Part shown: positions 8,177 to 15,445 of the stretch, piece after piece
Layout: each line of letters starts with the position of its first letter
Position numbering within the stretch: position 1 is the first letter of the stretch
Assembly (NCBI GenBank): GCA_947168315.1
Contig: CAMVLL010000015.1
Span: 1 to 34,722, forward strand
DNA: 34,722 nucleotides
From: an uncultured Bacteroidota bacterium
GTDB lineage: Bacteria > Bacteroidota > Bacteroidia > Bacteroidales > Bacteroidaceae
Direction of reading: 5' to 3'
Notes under the pieces: generated by a model
What the model was told of the DNA's origin: nothing
The model's database searches: none
What the model saw: only the letters and a program-made list of their open reading frames with translations
Position numbers and translations under genes: made by a program

Positions 8177-10306
8177 ATGGCAACATTACAAAAAATCAGA
8201 TCTCACGGTCCACTATTGCTTATCGTAATCGGTTTGGCCCTTTTTGCTTTCATTGCAGGAGATGCATGGAAAGTATTACAACCACATCAGGGCAAGCAAG
8301 AAGTTGGAGTAATCAATGGCAAATCGATCTCTGCACAAGATTACCAGAAAATGGTGGACGAGTATTCAGAAATCATCAAGTTCTCACAAGGTGTGAACGC
8401 TTTGAATGATGAACAATTGACACAAATCAAAGACCAAGTATGGTCAACTTATGTAAATAACGAGTTGATTAGTGCCGAGGCAAAGAAATTGGGTTTAACA
8501 GTTACCGATGCCGAAATCGAATCCATTATTGACGAAGGTTCTCACCCATTGCTGCTTCAGACTCCTTTCCGTAACCAGCAGACAGGTGCATTCGACAAGG
8601 ATATGTTGAAACAGTTCCTCGTAGAATATGCGAACCTCAGCAAGAACACTCAACTCCCTGCTCAATACGTAGAGTACTATGACCGTTTGGGCTCTTTCTG
8701 GAAATTCGTTGAACGCATGCTTCGCGAATCTACATTGAGTGAGAAATATCAGAACTTGATTTCTCGTTCCTTGATGTCAAATCCTGTTGAGACAGAATTG
8801 TCATTCAAGGATCGTACCGAGGAAAGCGACGTATTGCTCGCTGCATTCCCGTTCACAGCTATTCCTGACTCAAGCGTTAACGTAACAAAGGATGAAATCC
8901 AGAAACTGTACAACCAACGCAAAGAAGCTTTCAAACAAATGGCTGAGACACGCGACTTCCAATATGTAGACGTAACTGTCGTTCCTTCTGAGGAAGACCG
9001 TGCTGAGGTTTTGAAAGAGGTTCAAGAATATGTTCCACAACTCTCTAACCCAGAGACTGACCTGAGCACATTTATCCGCTCAACAGGTTCCTCTTTCCCA
9101 TTCAGCGCAATCGCATTGAACAAGAGCGTTCTGCCAACCGACATCAGTGCTCGTCTAGACTCTGTTGCTGTTGGTGAGGTGTTCGGTCCTTATTACAATC
9201 AGACTGATGACTCTTACAACGCATTCCGCGTTCTTTCTAAGGTGTCTTCTCCTGACTCTATCCAGTTCCGTCAACTCCAGGTTGCTATGGAAACAGAGGA
9301 TAAAACTAAGACTTTGGCCGACAGTATCTTCAACGCTTTGAAGGGTGGTGCAGATTTCGCTACCCTAGCAAAGAACTACGCACAACCTGAAGAGGCTTCT
9401 TGGCTTGATACCCGTAATTTTGAAGGTGCTTCTTTGAGCACTGAAAACACTGACCTGCTGAATTCACTGATCCGCGCTAACGTGAATGAATGGAACATGT
9501 CAAAGCTTGGTCAAAGCTATATCCTTACTCAGGTTTTAGGCAAGAAGGCTTACAAAGAGAAATATAACATCGCAGTCATCAAACGTCCGGTTGAGTTCAG
9601 CAAGGAAACATACAACAAGGCATACAACGACTTCAGTCAGTTCGTTGCTCAGAACACAAAGAAGGAAGATGTTGAGAAGAACGCAGAAGAGAATGGTTAC
9701 CGTCTGTTGGAACGTGCTGACTTCAGCAGTGCTGAGCACTATGTAGGTGGCGTTCACAATACACGCGACATCGTGAAGTGGATCTTCGATGCTAAGGAAG
9801 GTGATGTTTCTCCTTTGTTCGAATGTGGTGACAACGATCATATGATGGTTGTTGTATTGAACCGCATCAACAAGGCTGGTTATCGTAACATCGGTTTGGT
9901 TGCTGATATGTTGAGATCAGAACTGATCCGCGACAAGAAAGCAGAGCAAATCATGGCTAAGTATAACGACTTCGCTAAGTTGAACGGTGCTGAAGATGTC
10001 TTGACCGACACGATCAAACACATCACATTCTCTGCTCCTGTTTACGTTTCTAAGACTCGCGCAAGCGAACCTGTACTGAGTGCTTTGGCAAGCAAGACCG
10101 ACGTTGACAAAATCAGTAATGTCGTGAAAGGTAACGCTGCTGTTTACGCTCTGCAAGTTCTGAGCCGTAACAACGGTACTGAGACTTATGATGAGAAGAC
10201 TGAATCAACAACAGTAAGAGCAACTGCTTCACGCTTTGCTAGCATGTTCATCAATGACTTGTACGAAAAAGCAAATGTGAAAGATACTCGTTATCTGTTC
10301 TTCTGA
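8177..10306 (+). CDS. PpiD/SurA-type membrane-anchored peptidylprolyl isomerase chaperone
   Basis: This 709-residue protein has a single N-terminal membrane anchor (about residues 12-30, GPLLLIVIGLALFAFIAGDAW) and a SurA_N-like chaperone domain (about 40-240: VGVINGKSISAQDYQKMVDEY, then VWSTYVNNELISAEAKKLGLTVTDAEIE). A parvulin-like PPIC region follows at about 350-450 (IQFRQLQVAMETEDKTKTLADSIFNALKGGADFATLAKNYAQ), with a long C-terminal chaperone part. PpiD proteins assist folding of outer-membrane and secreted proteins as they emerge from SecYEG. Parvulin active-site motifs are only partly recognisable, so isomerase activity may be weak or lost. Codon use suggests strong expression. A -7 box upstream and an intrinsic terminator downstream make it a monocistronic unit at the end of the envelope cluster. 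Confidence 0.85.
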   Translation: MATLQKIRSHGPLLLIVIGLALFAFIAGDAWKVLQPHQGKQEVGVINGKSISAQDYQKMVDEYSEIIKFSQGVNALNDEQLTQIKDQVWSTYVNNELISAEAKKLGLTVTDAEIESIIDEGSHPLLLQTPFRNQQTGAFDKDMLKQFLVEYANLSKNTQLPAQYVEYYDRLGSFWKFVERMLRESTLSEKYQNLISRSLMSNPVETELSFKDRTEESDVLLAAFPFTAIPDSSVNVTKDEIQKLYNQRKEAFKQMAETRDFQYVDVTVVPSEEDRAEVLKEVQEYVPQLSNPETDLSTFIRSTGSSFPFSAIALNKSVLPTDISARLDSVAVGEVFGPYYNQTDDSYNAFRVLSKVSSPDSIQFRQLQVAMETEDKTKTLADSIFNALKGGADFATLAKNYAQPEEASWLDTRNFEGASLSTENTDLLNSLIRANVNEWNMSKLGQSYILTQVLGKKAYKEKYNIAVIKRPVEFSKETYNKAYNDFSQFVAQNTKKEDVEKNAEENGYRLLERADFSSAEHYVGGVHNTRDIVKWIFDAKEGDVSPLFECGDNDHMMVVVLNRINKAGYRNIGLVADMLRSELIRDKKAEQIMAKYNDFAKLNGAEDVLTDTIKHITFSAPVYVSKTRASEPVLSALASKTDVDKISNVVKGNAAVYALQVLSRNNGTETYDEKTESTTVRATASRFASMFINDLYEKANVKDTRYLFF

Positions 10307-10329
10307 TTCTATTCAATCTAAAAGATAGA

Positions 10330-10359
10330 AAGTCCTGCTCTTGAGAGCGGGACTTTTTT
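10330..10359 (+). terminator. intrinsic terminator after ppiD-like gene
   Basis: AAGTCCTGCTCT pairs with AGAGCGGGACTT (one G-U pair) and runs into six T residues, 24 bases after the stop codon. Confidence 0.9.
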
Positions 10360-10582
10360 ATTTGTTACCCCTAACCATTAACAGAAAAGAATCTCTTATT
10401 GGAAGCGAGAAACAACAAGACTTTTGAACCGATTTGTATAAATATTCTTCACGTAAAGTACTGAATTTTCAAATGAATGACCACCTGAAAAACCGAATAA
10501 AAATTCAATGCGAATTTCTGCAGTCTTTCGGTTCCTGATTTTCAATACGTTAAGGGGTATAATAAAAATACAAAATGAATTT

Positions 10583-10608
10583 GGTGTGAAAAATGGCCAT
10601 TTTACACC
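10583..10608. repeat. near-perfect inverted repeat centred on TGGCCA
   Basis: GGTGTGAAAAATGG and CCATTTTACACC are inverted copies differing by two single-base insertions. No T-run follows, so an operator or cruciform is more likely than a terminator. Confidence 0.55.
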
Positions 10609-10616
10609 TTATATAT

Positions 10617-10655
10617 AATATTAAAATAATATATAGATATATTATTTTTAATATT
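10617..10655. repeat. all-A/T inverted repeat with 18-19 base arms
   Basis: The left arm 10617-10634 and right arm 10637-10655 are complementary apart from one extra T, with a 2-base centre (AG). It lies inside about 65 bases that are nearly all A/T. It is a candidate cruciform or easily melted site. Confidence 0.6.
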
Positions 10656-10759
10656 TAATAATATAAAAATAAACAAGAAATAAGCGCTCTCTGTTTTTTT
10701 CGATTCAAGACTGAACATCCAAGACGGATATGAAATGATCTACTGCGTCAACTACCCCT

Positions 10760-10822
10760 TTCAAAAACTCGATTTTTCGCTTCAAAAACTTGACGTATGA
10801 CTTCAAAAACTCCAATTCTGAT
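10760..10822. repeat. three tandem 21-bp repeats sharing TTCAAAAACT
   Basis: TTCAAAAACT occurs at 10760, 10781 and 10802, exactly 21 bases apart, each followed by 11 divergent bases. On the minus strand the period gives seven-codon units (EFLKS.., KFLKR.., EFLKG..) in an open frame. Confidence 0.75.
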
Positions 10823-10902
10823 AAGAAATATCCAACAAACGAAGTTAAATACTTACTTTTTCCAACGGGATGACACAAGATTGTCGCCTACAGGAAATAA
10901 AA

Positions 10903-10917
10903 ATCTTATCATAAGAT
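10903..10917. repeat. 15-bp palindrome ATCTTAT-C-ATAAGAT
   Basis: It has perfect 7-base arms around one base and lies about 30 bases before the 10-bp array. It could be an operator; no regulator is recognised. Confidence 0.4.
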
Positions 10918-10948
10918 GAAGGAATAGGCCGAAGAAGTGAAAGAAATC

Positions 10949-11028
10949 GGACAATATTGGACATTTCTGACCTTTTTTGGACATTTGTGGGCATCTTCGG
11001 ACATCTTCGTACAAAATCGGACATTGAA
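10949..11028. repeat. eight degenerate tandem decamers, consensus GGACATnTTn
   Basis: Reading from 10949 in steps of ten: GGACAATATT, GGACATTTCT, GACCTTTTTT, GGACATTTGT, GGGCATCTTC, GGACATCTTC, GTACAAAATC, GGACATTGAA. The phase is kept without a single indel, and T-rich tracts recur once per helical turn. The array ends 14 bases before a perfect -7 box. Confidence 0.75.
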
Positions 11029-11042
11029 AATTTGTACTGCTT

Positions 11043-11087
11043 TATCTTTGTATCGTAAAGTTCATGAACACTATACGGTCTTTGACA
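11043..11087 (+). promoter_or_regulatory. orphan -7 element with boxA-like leader
   Basis: TATCTTTG (11043-11050) is a perfect -7 box. It is followed by the palindrome GTTCATGAAC (11060-11069) near the expected start and then by CGGTCTTTGACA (11076-11087). The last matches 9 of 12 positions of the E. coli boxA consensus TGCTCTTTAACA. No rRNA or tRNA follows. The CD225 gene, 130 bases further on, has its own promoter, so this element may drive a short leader or small RNA. Confidence 0.4.
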
Positions 11088-11160
11088 TGTTGAAACTATT
11101 ACAGAATTTTATGTTCCCAAGCGACTAGATATAAATGGGTTTTATTTTTCTCATTCATAC

Positions 11161-11190
11161 TTTGATTTTTTGATATTATTTGTACTTTTG
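11161..11190 (+). promoter_or_regulatory. promoter of the CD225-DUF2752-HD operon
   Basis: TTTG at 11161-11164 and TACTTTTG at 11183-11190 (perfect TAnnTTTG) are separated by 18 bases and lie about 30 bases before the ATG at 11220. Confidence 0.6.
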
Positions 11191-11219
11191 TTATGATTAA
11201 ATACAAAATATGAAAGACT

Positions 11220-11549
11220 ATGGACATATTAGATCAAAATCAAGTGAATGAGCAACAAATAAACGCTCAGAATAACACCACGATGACATCACTTCCTCCC
11301 AAGACCTGGTTGGTAGAAGCAATCCTCGCTACCGTATTCTGCTGTATGCCGTTTGGTATTGCAGGTATCGTATATGCAGCGAAAGTAGAGCCTTATTACG
11401 TATCTGGCAAAATTATTGAGGCACAATTGGCAAGTAGTAACGCCAAGAAATGGACATTGATTGGAGTTGGTGTCGCTATTCTCGGATGGATACTCTATTT
11501 CGCTTTCTTTGCATCCATCTTCGCAGCCATGTATAGCAATATGGATTGA
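11220..11549 (+). CDS. CD225/dispanin-family small membrane protein
   Basis: This 109-residue protein has a polar N-terminal tail (about 1-27) followed by a CD225 domain: PKTWLVEAILATVFCCMPFGIAGIVYA is a re-entrant or first membrane segment, then AKVEPYYVSG, SSNAKKWTLIG and a second transmembrane helix (about 80-103). Bacterial CD225 proteins share the fold of eukaryotic interferon-induced transmembrane proteins; their bacterial role is not established. It is first in a tight three-gene set, with one base separating it from the DUF2752 gene. Confidence 0.85.
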   Translation: MDILDQNQVNEQQINAQNNTTMTSLPPKTWLVEAILATVFCCMPFGIAGIVYAAKVEPYYVSGKIIEAQLASSNAKKWTLIGVGVAILGWILYFAFFASIFAAMYSNMD

Positions 11550-11550
11550 T

Positions 11551-11916
11551 ATGAAGAAGCTCATTTGGGGAATCATACTAGCAGGATTAGCTGTCTATAT
11601 CTACTACAGTTACAATCCATCCAACCATGCATGGTTTCCCAAATGTCCTTTTAAGATGCTGACGGGTTGGCAATGTCCGGGATGCGGCTCGCAACGAGCC
11701 ATCCATAGTCTGTTACACTTGGATATTGTGCAGGCATTTCACTATAATGCCTTTATGGTTCTTTGCATTCCATTGCTCATCCTGCTTATCATCACCGACT
11801 TTTACCGCACACGAGCTCCACGTTTTTACCTAAAGGTTTATCGTGCCCGAAACATTTGGATTTTCTTTGGAATCGTCATCTGCTGGACCATCGTAAGAAA
11901 TCTGGCAGGTTTTTAA
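11551..11916 (+). CDS. DUF2752 membrane protein
   Basis: This 121-residue protein matches DUF2752. The defining motif CPFKMLTGWQCPGCGSQRA (about 33-51) is followed by LDIVQAFHYNAFM and two C-terminal membrane helices; a further helix is at the N-terminus. I start it at the ATG one base after the CD225 stop. A longer frame from 11461 would overlap most of the CD225 C-terminus and adds residues without family resemblance. The four-Cys arrangement looks like a metal or redox site at the membrane surface, but the function is unknown. Confidence 0.85.
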   Translation: MKKLIWGIILAGLAVYIYYSYNPSNHAWFPKCPFKMLTGWQCPGCGSQRAIHSLLHLDIVQAFHYNAFMVLCIPLLILLIITDFYRTRAPRFYLKVYRARNIWIFFGIVICWTIVRNLAGF

Positions 11917-11926
11917 TCAATCACTC

Positions 11927-12550
11927 ATGCAATCTATTGATAAGACTCTGATCAACTATATCGAGAATGAGATTTTCCCGCTGTACGATGGTTTTGATAC
12001 GGCCCACCAGCGTCATCATGCTCATGCCGTCATCGAGGAAAGTCTCCGATTAGCTTCTTTTTACGATGTCAATCCCAACATCGTTTATACGGTAGCAGCC
12101 TATCATGATACCGGATTGCAGATCGACCGTGAGCTCCATCACGTCTATTCCGGGAAGCGCATCCGTGCAGACAGGAACTTGCTGAAGTGGTTTAGTGAGG
12201 AAGAAATCGAGATGATAGCACAGGCTGCGGAGGATCATCGGGCGTCCAACAAAGAAGAGCCCAGAAGCATTTACGGGAAAATAGTGGCAGATGCTGATAA
12301 GGAACTGCAACCAATCAATTGCATCCGAAGAACGGTGCAGTATACGACTTCTCATTTCCCCGACCTGAGTGAAGAAGAACAATATTTGCGTAGTGTAGCA
12401 CATCTGAAAGAAAAATATGCTGAGGGTGGCTACATGCATCTCTGGCTGAAAGAATCGCGTGAAGCTCCTTTCCTATCTGACCTTCGTGCTATCATCAAGG
12501 ATGAAAAAGGGTTACGCGAGATTATCTTCCGACTGATGAGGGAAAAATAA
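11927..12550 (+). CDS. HD-domain metal-dependent phosphohydrolase
   Basis: This 207-residue protein has the HD superfamily ligand set: a His cluster HQRHHAH (27-33), the HD pair in AAYHDTG (60-61), EDHRAS (His104) and a late Asp in ADADKE (122-124). HD proteins hydrolyse phosphoester bonds, often of nucleotides, but the substrate cannot be deduced. It has no signal peptide and so acts in the cytoplasm, unlike its two membrane-bound operon partners. It starts 10 bases after the DUF2752 stop and ends at a strong bidirectional terminator. Confidence 0.82.
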   Translation: MQSIDKTLINYIENEIFPLYDGFDTAHQRHHAHAVIEESLRLASFYDVNPNIVYTVAAYHDTGLQIDRELHHVYSGKRIRADRNLLKWFSEEEIEMIAQAAEDHRASNKEEPRSIYGKIVADADKELQPINCIRRTVQYTTSHFPDLSEEEQYLRSVAHLKEKYAEGGYMHLWLKESREAPFLSDLRAIIKDEKGLREIIFRLMREK

Positions 12551-12573
12551 AAAGGAGCACGATGTGCTCCTTT
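12551..12573. terminator. bidirectional intrinsic terminator between convergent genes
   Basis: AAAGGAGCAC and GTGCTCCTTT form a perfect 10-bp stem with loop GAT. T-rich sequence follows on both strands. It serves the HD gene (plus) and the EEP gene (minus). Confidence 0.88.
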
Positions 12574-12590
12574 CCTATTCTATTGTGTTT

Positions 12591-13598
12591 TCAGTTTACT
12601 GTAAAATCAACACAGACTGGCAGATGGTCACTGAACCCTCCATGATAACGTTGTCCCCAATAGGTACGTGCAGGAATCGGTCCGCCATAACGGTCATCTT
12701 CTTCCAAAAGGAACGGGAAGTTCAGGATCTGTGCCCGTTTGTATTTCGTACGGATTCCTTTATGTCCTTTCAGCATATAGCCTGAGACAATCAGCTGGTC
12801 GAGAATTCCCCATTCTCCTTGATAACGATAGGTACCATCCTTACGACCGTCCATCAGATTGTACAGTTTTCGGGATTTCTTGAACAACTTCGGTTGTTTG
12901 GCTCCGAGAACTTCATAGATAGCCTCATCCTTTGGATAATCGTTGAAGTCGCCCATAATCATCACATTCGGATGATGACGTTTCGCCATCAAGTTATCGA
13001 CGGTTTCCCTCAGGATCTGAGAAGTCAATCGGCGGTACGGCCTGCTCTTTTCCTCACCTCCTGATCGAGAAGGCATATGACAGACAAAGACATCCAACGT
13101 ATCCCCAGAGAGTAATTGTCCACTCACATGCAAGATGTCACGTGTCGGTGGCAAATCAACCACTCCTTGCGGGATGGCGATAAACTCGGTATCCAACAGT
13201 TTGAAGGTAGCCCGCTGATAAAGCAGAGCCACATCAATACCACGCTGATCGGGAGAATTAGTCATCACATAACGGTATCCTGCCTCACGCAAAGGTGAAT
13301 GTTCCACTAAGTCAGTCAGACAGCGATCGTTCTCCACCTCACAAAGGCCGACCAAGTCGGGCACATTATCCGTTCCTGCAGCAATGATCACCTTGGCGAT
13401 ATTATTCAACTTCTCTTGGTAACGTTCATAATTCCAAGCTCTCGGTCTATCCGGAAGGAATTCATAATCGTTCTTCAACGAATCATGCTGGATATCGAAC
13501 AAGTTCTCTACATTGTAGAACATGATCCTGAACGGTTCACCAGCATATACGACTGATGTTAACAGTCCGACACAGATTATCAGCAGCAGTTTCCTCAT
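12591..13598 (-). CDS. secreted endonuclease/exonuclease/phosphatase (EEP) family protein
   Basis: This 335-residue protein has a signal peptide (MRKLLLIICVGLLTSVVYA) and a full EEP fold. The metal and catalytic motifs are in order: FYNVENLFD, GLCEVEN, RGIDVALLY, VCHMPSR, MGDFNDYP, WGILDQL and GFSDHLPV. The family cleaves phosphodiester bonds in nucleic acids or phospholipids, or phosphomonoesters. An exported member in this phylum could be a nutrient-scavenging DNase, but the substrate is not proven. All motif residues are present, so it should be active. It starts two bases after the pepD stop and is thus the second gene of the pepD unit. Confidence 0.87.
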   Translation of the reverse strand: MRKLLLIICVGLLTSVVYAGEPFRIMFYNVENLFDIQHDSLKNDYEFLPDRPRAWNYERYQEKLNNIAKVIIAAGTDNVPDLVGLCEVENDRCLTDLVEHSPLREAGYRYVMTNSPDQRGIDVALLYQRATFKLLDTEFIAIPQGVVDLPPTRDILHVSGQLLSGDTLDVFVCHMPSRSGGEEKSRPYRRLTSQILRETVDNLMAKRHHPNVMIMGDFNDYPKDEAIYEVLGAKQPKLFKKSRKLYNLMDGRKDGTYRYQGEWGILDQLIVSGYMLKGHKGIRTKYKRAQILNFPFLLEEDDRYGGPIPARTYWGQRYHGGFSDHLPVCVDFTVN

Positions 13599-13600
13599 CT

Positions 13601-15058
13601 TTATGCTTTTTCAGGGATATTTTTCAATACATCCAATAAATGTCTCCAGTACATATCGACTGTCGAGATCAGCAAACGCTCATCAGGAGAGTGTACGCCG
13701 CGGAGTGTCGGTCCAAAAGAGACCATATCCAAGAATGGATATTGAGTAAGGAACAAGCCACACTCCAGTCCAGCATGAATAGCACGGACAATAGGTTCCT
13801 TGCCAAAAAGACGTTTGTAGCTTTCAACGGTCACTCCAAGTATTTCAGAATGAGGATTAGGCTTCCATCCCGGATATCCATCCAAAGTCTCCGTAGCGAA
13901 TCCACCCAAACGGAAAGTAGCTGAGATAACAGAAGAGACATCCCTGCGTTGTGATTCGATGGAGCTACGCTGACTGGTCACTACTTTAATGACGTCCTCA
14001 CCCATCTTAACAGAAGCCAGGTTTGAAGAAGTCTCCACGAGGCCCGGCATATCCAGGCTCATCGCATAGACACCGTTGAACATGGAGTGCAAGGTCTGCA
14101 CGATCAACATCGTATCTTCTTCACTGATACCCTTTTCGACAGGTTCAGCCGTTTCCAGTTCGGTAGTGAAGTTCGGTTCAGTCACAGCGAACTCGTTCTC
14201 GATCTCTGCGGCAAAGATATTCAAGGCAATCCGCAACTGCTCCTTATAGTTCATTGGAACACAGCCAATAGCCCATGCCTCACGAGGGATGGCGTTGTGC
14301 AGGTTACCACCATCGATAGCCGACAGATACAGTTTGGTCTCGCGAGCCACACCATAGAGGAAACGAGCAAGTAGTTTGTTGGCATTCGCGCGCCCCTTAT
14401 TGATATCGTCACCCGAGTGGCCGCCGGTCAGACCTTTTACAGCCACACGGAAGAAATAAGCATCCTTAGGCATGTCAACCAGCGCATATTCGTAAACTGC
14501 CTCGGTATTTGCACCACCGGCACATCCGATAAACATCTCGCCTTCATCCTCCGAGTCCAAGTTTATAAGGATATCACCGTCCATGAAACCTTTCTTCATA
14601 CCGAAAGCACCAGTCATACCTGTCTCTTCGTCACGGGTAAAGATACATTGTAACGGACCATGCTTTATGCTGTCATCAGCCAGAATGGCCAAACACGTAG
14701 CAATACCGATACCGTCGTCTGCGCCTAAGGTCGTACCTTTGGCACGCAGCCATTCCCCATCGATATAAGGTTCTATCGGGTTGGTCAAGAAGTTATGATC
14801 TACATCACCGTTCTTCTCGCATACCATATCCTCGTGGCACTGGAGAATCACTTTCTTTCGGTTCTCATAGCCTGGACTTGCCGGCTTGTCAATGCTGACA
14901 TTACCCACTTCGTCGACAACGGTTTTCAATCCATGTTCCTCACCGAAGGCTTTCAGGAAAGCGATGATCTTCTCTTCCTTCTTGGAAGGACGTGGCACTT
15001 TGCAAATCTCATCAAAATAATGGAATACTGCTTTAGGTTTCAAGTTTTTTACATCCAT
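13601..15058 (-). CDS. pepD: PepD, cytosolic aminoacyl-histidine dipeptidase (M20C)
   Basis: This peptidase of about 485 residues belongs to the M20C family (carnosinase-like, Xaa-His dipeptidase). The two-zinc site is visible: LQCHEDMVCE (His75), LGADDGIGIA (bridging Asp114), TRDEETGMTGA (general base and ligand Glu144/145), LINLDSEDEG (Asp168) and a late HAGLECGLF. Its role is to hydrolyse dipeptides taken up from the medium. A longer frame begins with TTG at 15070; I prefer the ATG at 15058 because it gives the usual N-terminus (MDVKNLKPKAVFHYFDEI). It is co-transcribed with the EEP gene. Its product includes histidine, but no link to the his operon is evident. Confidence 0.9.
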   Translation of the reverse strand: MDVKNLKPKAVFHYFDEICKVPRPSKKEEKIIAFLKAFGEEHGLKTVVDEVGNVSIDKPASPGYENRKKVILQCHEDMVCEKNGDVDHNFLTNPIEPYIDGEWLRAKGTTLGADDGIGIATCLAILADDSIKHGPLQCIFTRDEETGMTGAFGMKKGFMDGDILINLDSEDEGEMFIGCAGGANTEAVYEYALVDMPKDAYFFRVAVKGLTGGHSGDDINKGRANANKLLARFLYGVARETKLYLSAIDGGNLHNAIPREAWAIGCVPMNYKEQLRIALNIFAAEIENEFAVTEPNFTTELETAEPVEKGISEEDTMLIVQTLHSMFNGVYAMSLDMPGLVETSSNLASVKMGEDVIKVVTSQRSSIESQRRDVSSVISATFRLGGFATETLDGYPGWKPNPHSEILGVTVESYKRLFGKEPIVRAIHAGLECGLFLTQYPFLDMVSFGPTLRGVHSPDERLLISTVDMYWRHLLDVLKNIPEKA

Positions 15059-15180
15059 AATCTTATTCAATTAGGTATTAGACATCCCTTTTTCTGCAAA
15101 AATTAGTTAATATTTACGCTTTTGCCGACTTTTTCAGATTTTTTGTAAGCCAAAGTCCGAATTAAGTGAACGTAAAAGTT

Positions 15181-15188
15181 TATCTTTG
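15181..15188 (+). promoter_or_regulatory. -7 promoter element for the small membrane protein/Skp-like unit
   Basis: TATCTTTG is a perfect -7 box 20 bases before the ATG at 15209. The -33 region shows no clear TTTG at the right spacing. Confidence 0.5.
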
Positions 15189-15208
15189 CAGGTACAAATT
15201 TAATTGAA

Positions 15209-15427
15209 ATGATTGAAACATTGCTGATAACTTTGTTAATTGTTGCTATCTGCTTCGGATTATTAGGCATTGGCATATGGATAAAGGGTAAGTTTCCCAA
15301 CTTTCATATTGACGGCAACAAGGCACTGAACGACCAAGGTATCCGCTGTGTTGAGGCTCAGGACCAGGAATCACGAAGGGAAAATCCACTTGCTGTTTCC
15401 GAGCACTCCCCAAAAGATAATAATTAA
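15209..15427 (+). CDS. small single-pass membrane protein, conserved in Bacteroidota
   Basis: This 72-residue protein has one N-terminal membrane helix (about 4-26, TLLITLLIVAICFGLLGIGIWI) followed by GKFPNFHIDGNKALNDQGIRC. That Gly/Phe-Pro/His/Asn/Gly-Ile-Cys pattern I recognise from many unnamed small Bacteroidota membrane proteins, with no function assigned. The tail is polar. A perfect -7 box precedes it and the Skp-like gene starts 18 bases after its stop, so both are probably one transcript. Confidence 0.75.
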   Translation: MIETLLITLLIVAICFGLLGIGIWIKGKFPNFHIDGNKALNDQGIRCVEAQDQESRRENPLAVSEHSPKDNN

Positions 15428-15445
15428 ATAATACATAAAATCGTT

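Larger units (their letters stand above)
10360..11219. other. 0.86 kb gene-free, AT-rich, repeat-dense intergenic region
   Basis: No family-recognisable protein or tRNA is present. The stretch holds two strong inverted repeats, a 21-bp triplet repeat, a 15-bp palindrome, an eight-unit 10-bp array, an orphan -7 box with a boxA-like leader, and the promoter of the CD225 gene; each is listed separately. A minus-strand frame without an ATG (10705-10887, 60 sense codons plus the stop) is open across the 21-bp repeats. A 63-codon plus-strand frame crosses the 10-bp array. Neither looks like a proven gene. Confidence 0.6.

Noticed and set aside
10949-11028. CRISPR array
   Set aside because: The units are 10 bases, contiguous and degenerate, with no 25-40 base spacers and no cas genes.
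10937-11128. 63-codon plus-strand open frame across the decamer array
   Set aside because: It is generated by the 10-bp repeats and continues through the -7 box and boxA-like element. It has no recognisable family and no promoter at a suitable distance upstream, so repeat structure explains it better.
10360-11219. Replication origin (AT-rich stretch plus iteron-like repeats)
   Set aside because: I find no DnaA-box-like TTATCCACA cluster, no dnaA, dnaN or rep gene nearby, and no strand switch of flanking genes. The repeats are better treated as promoter-associated or orphan repeats.
11461-11550. Longer start for the DUF2752 protein
   Set aside because: It overlaps the CD225 coding region by 30 codons. 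The ATG one base after the CD225 stop fits the family and the operon spacing.
15059-15070. TTG start four codons upstream for pepD
   Set aside because: The ATG at 15058 gives the typical N-terminus and is a stronger start; the extra residues have no family support.
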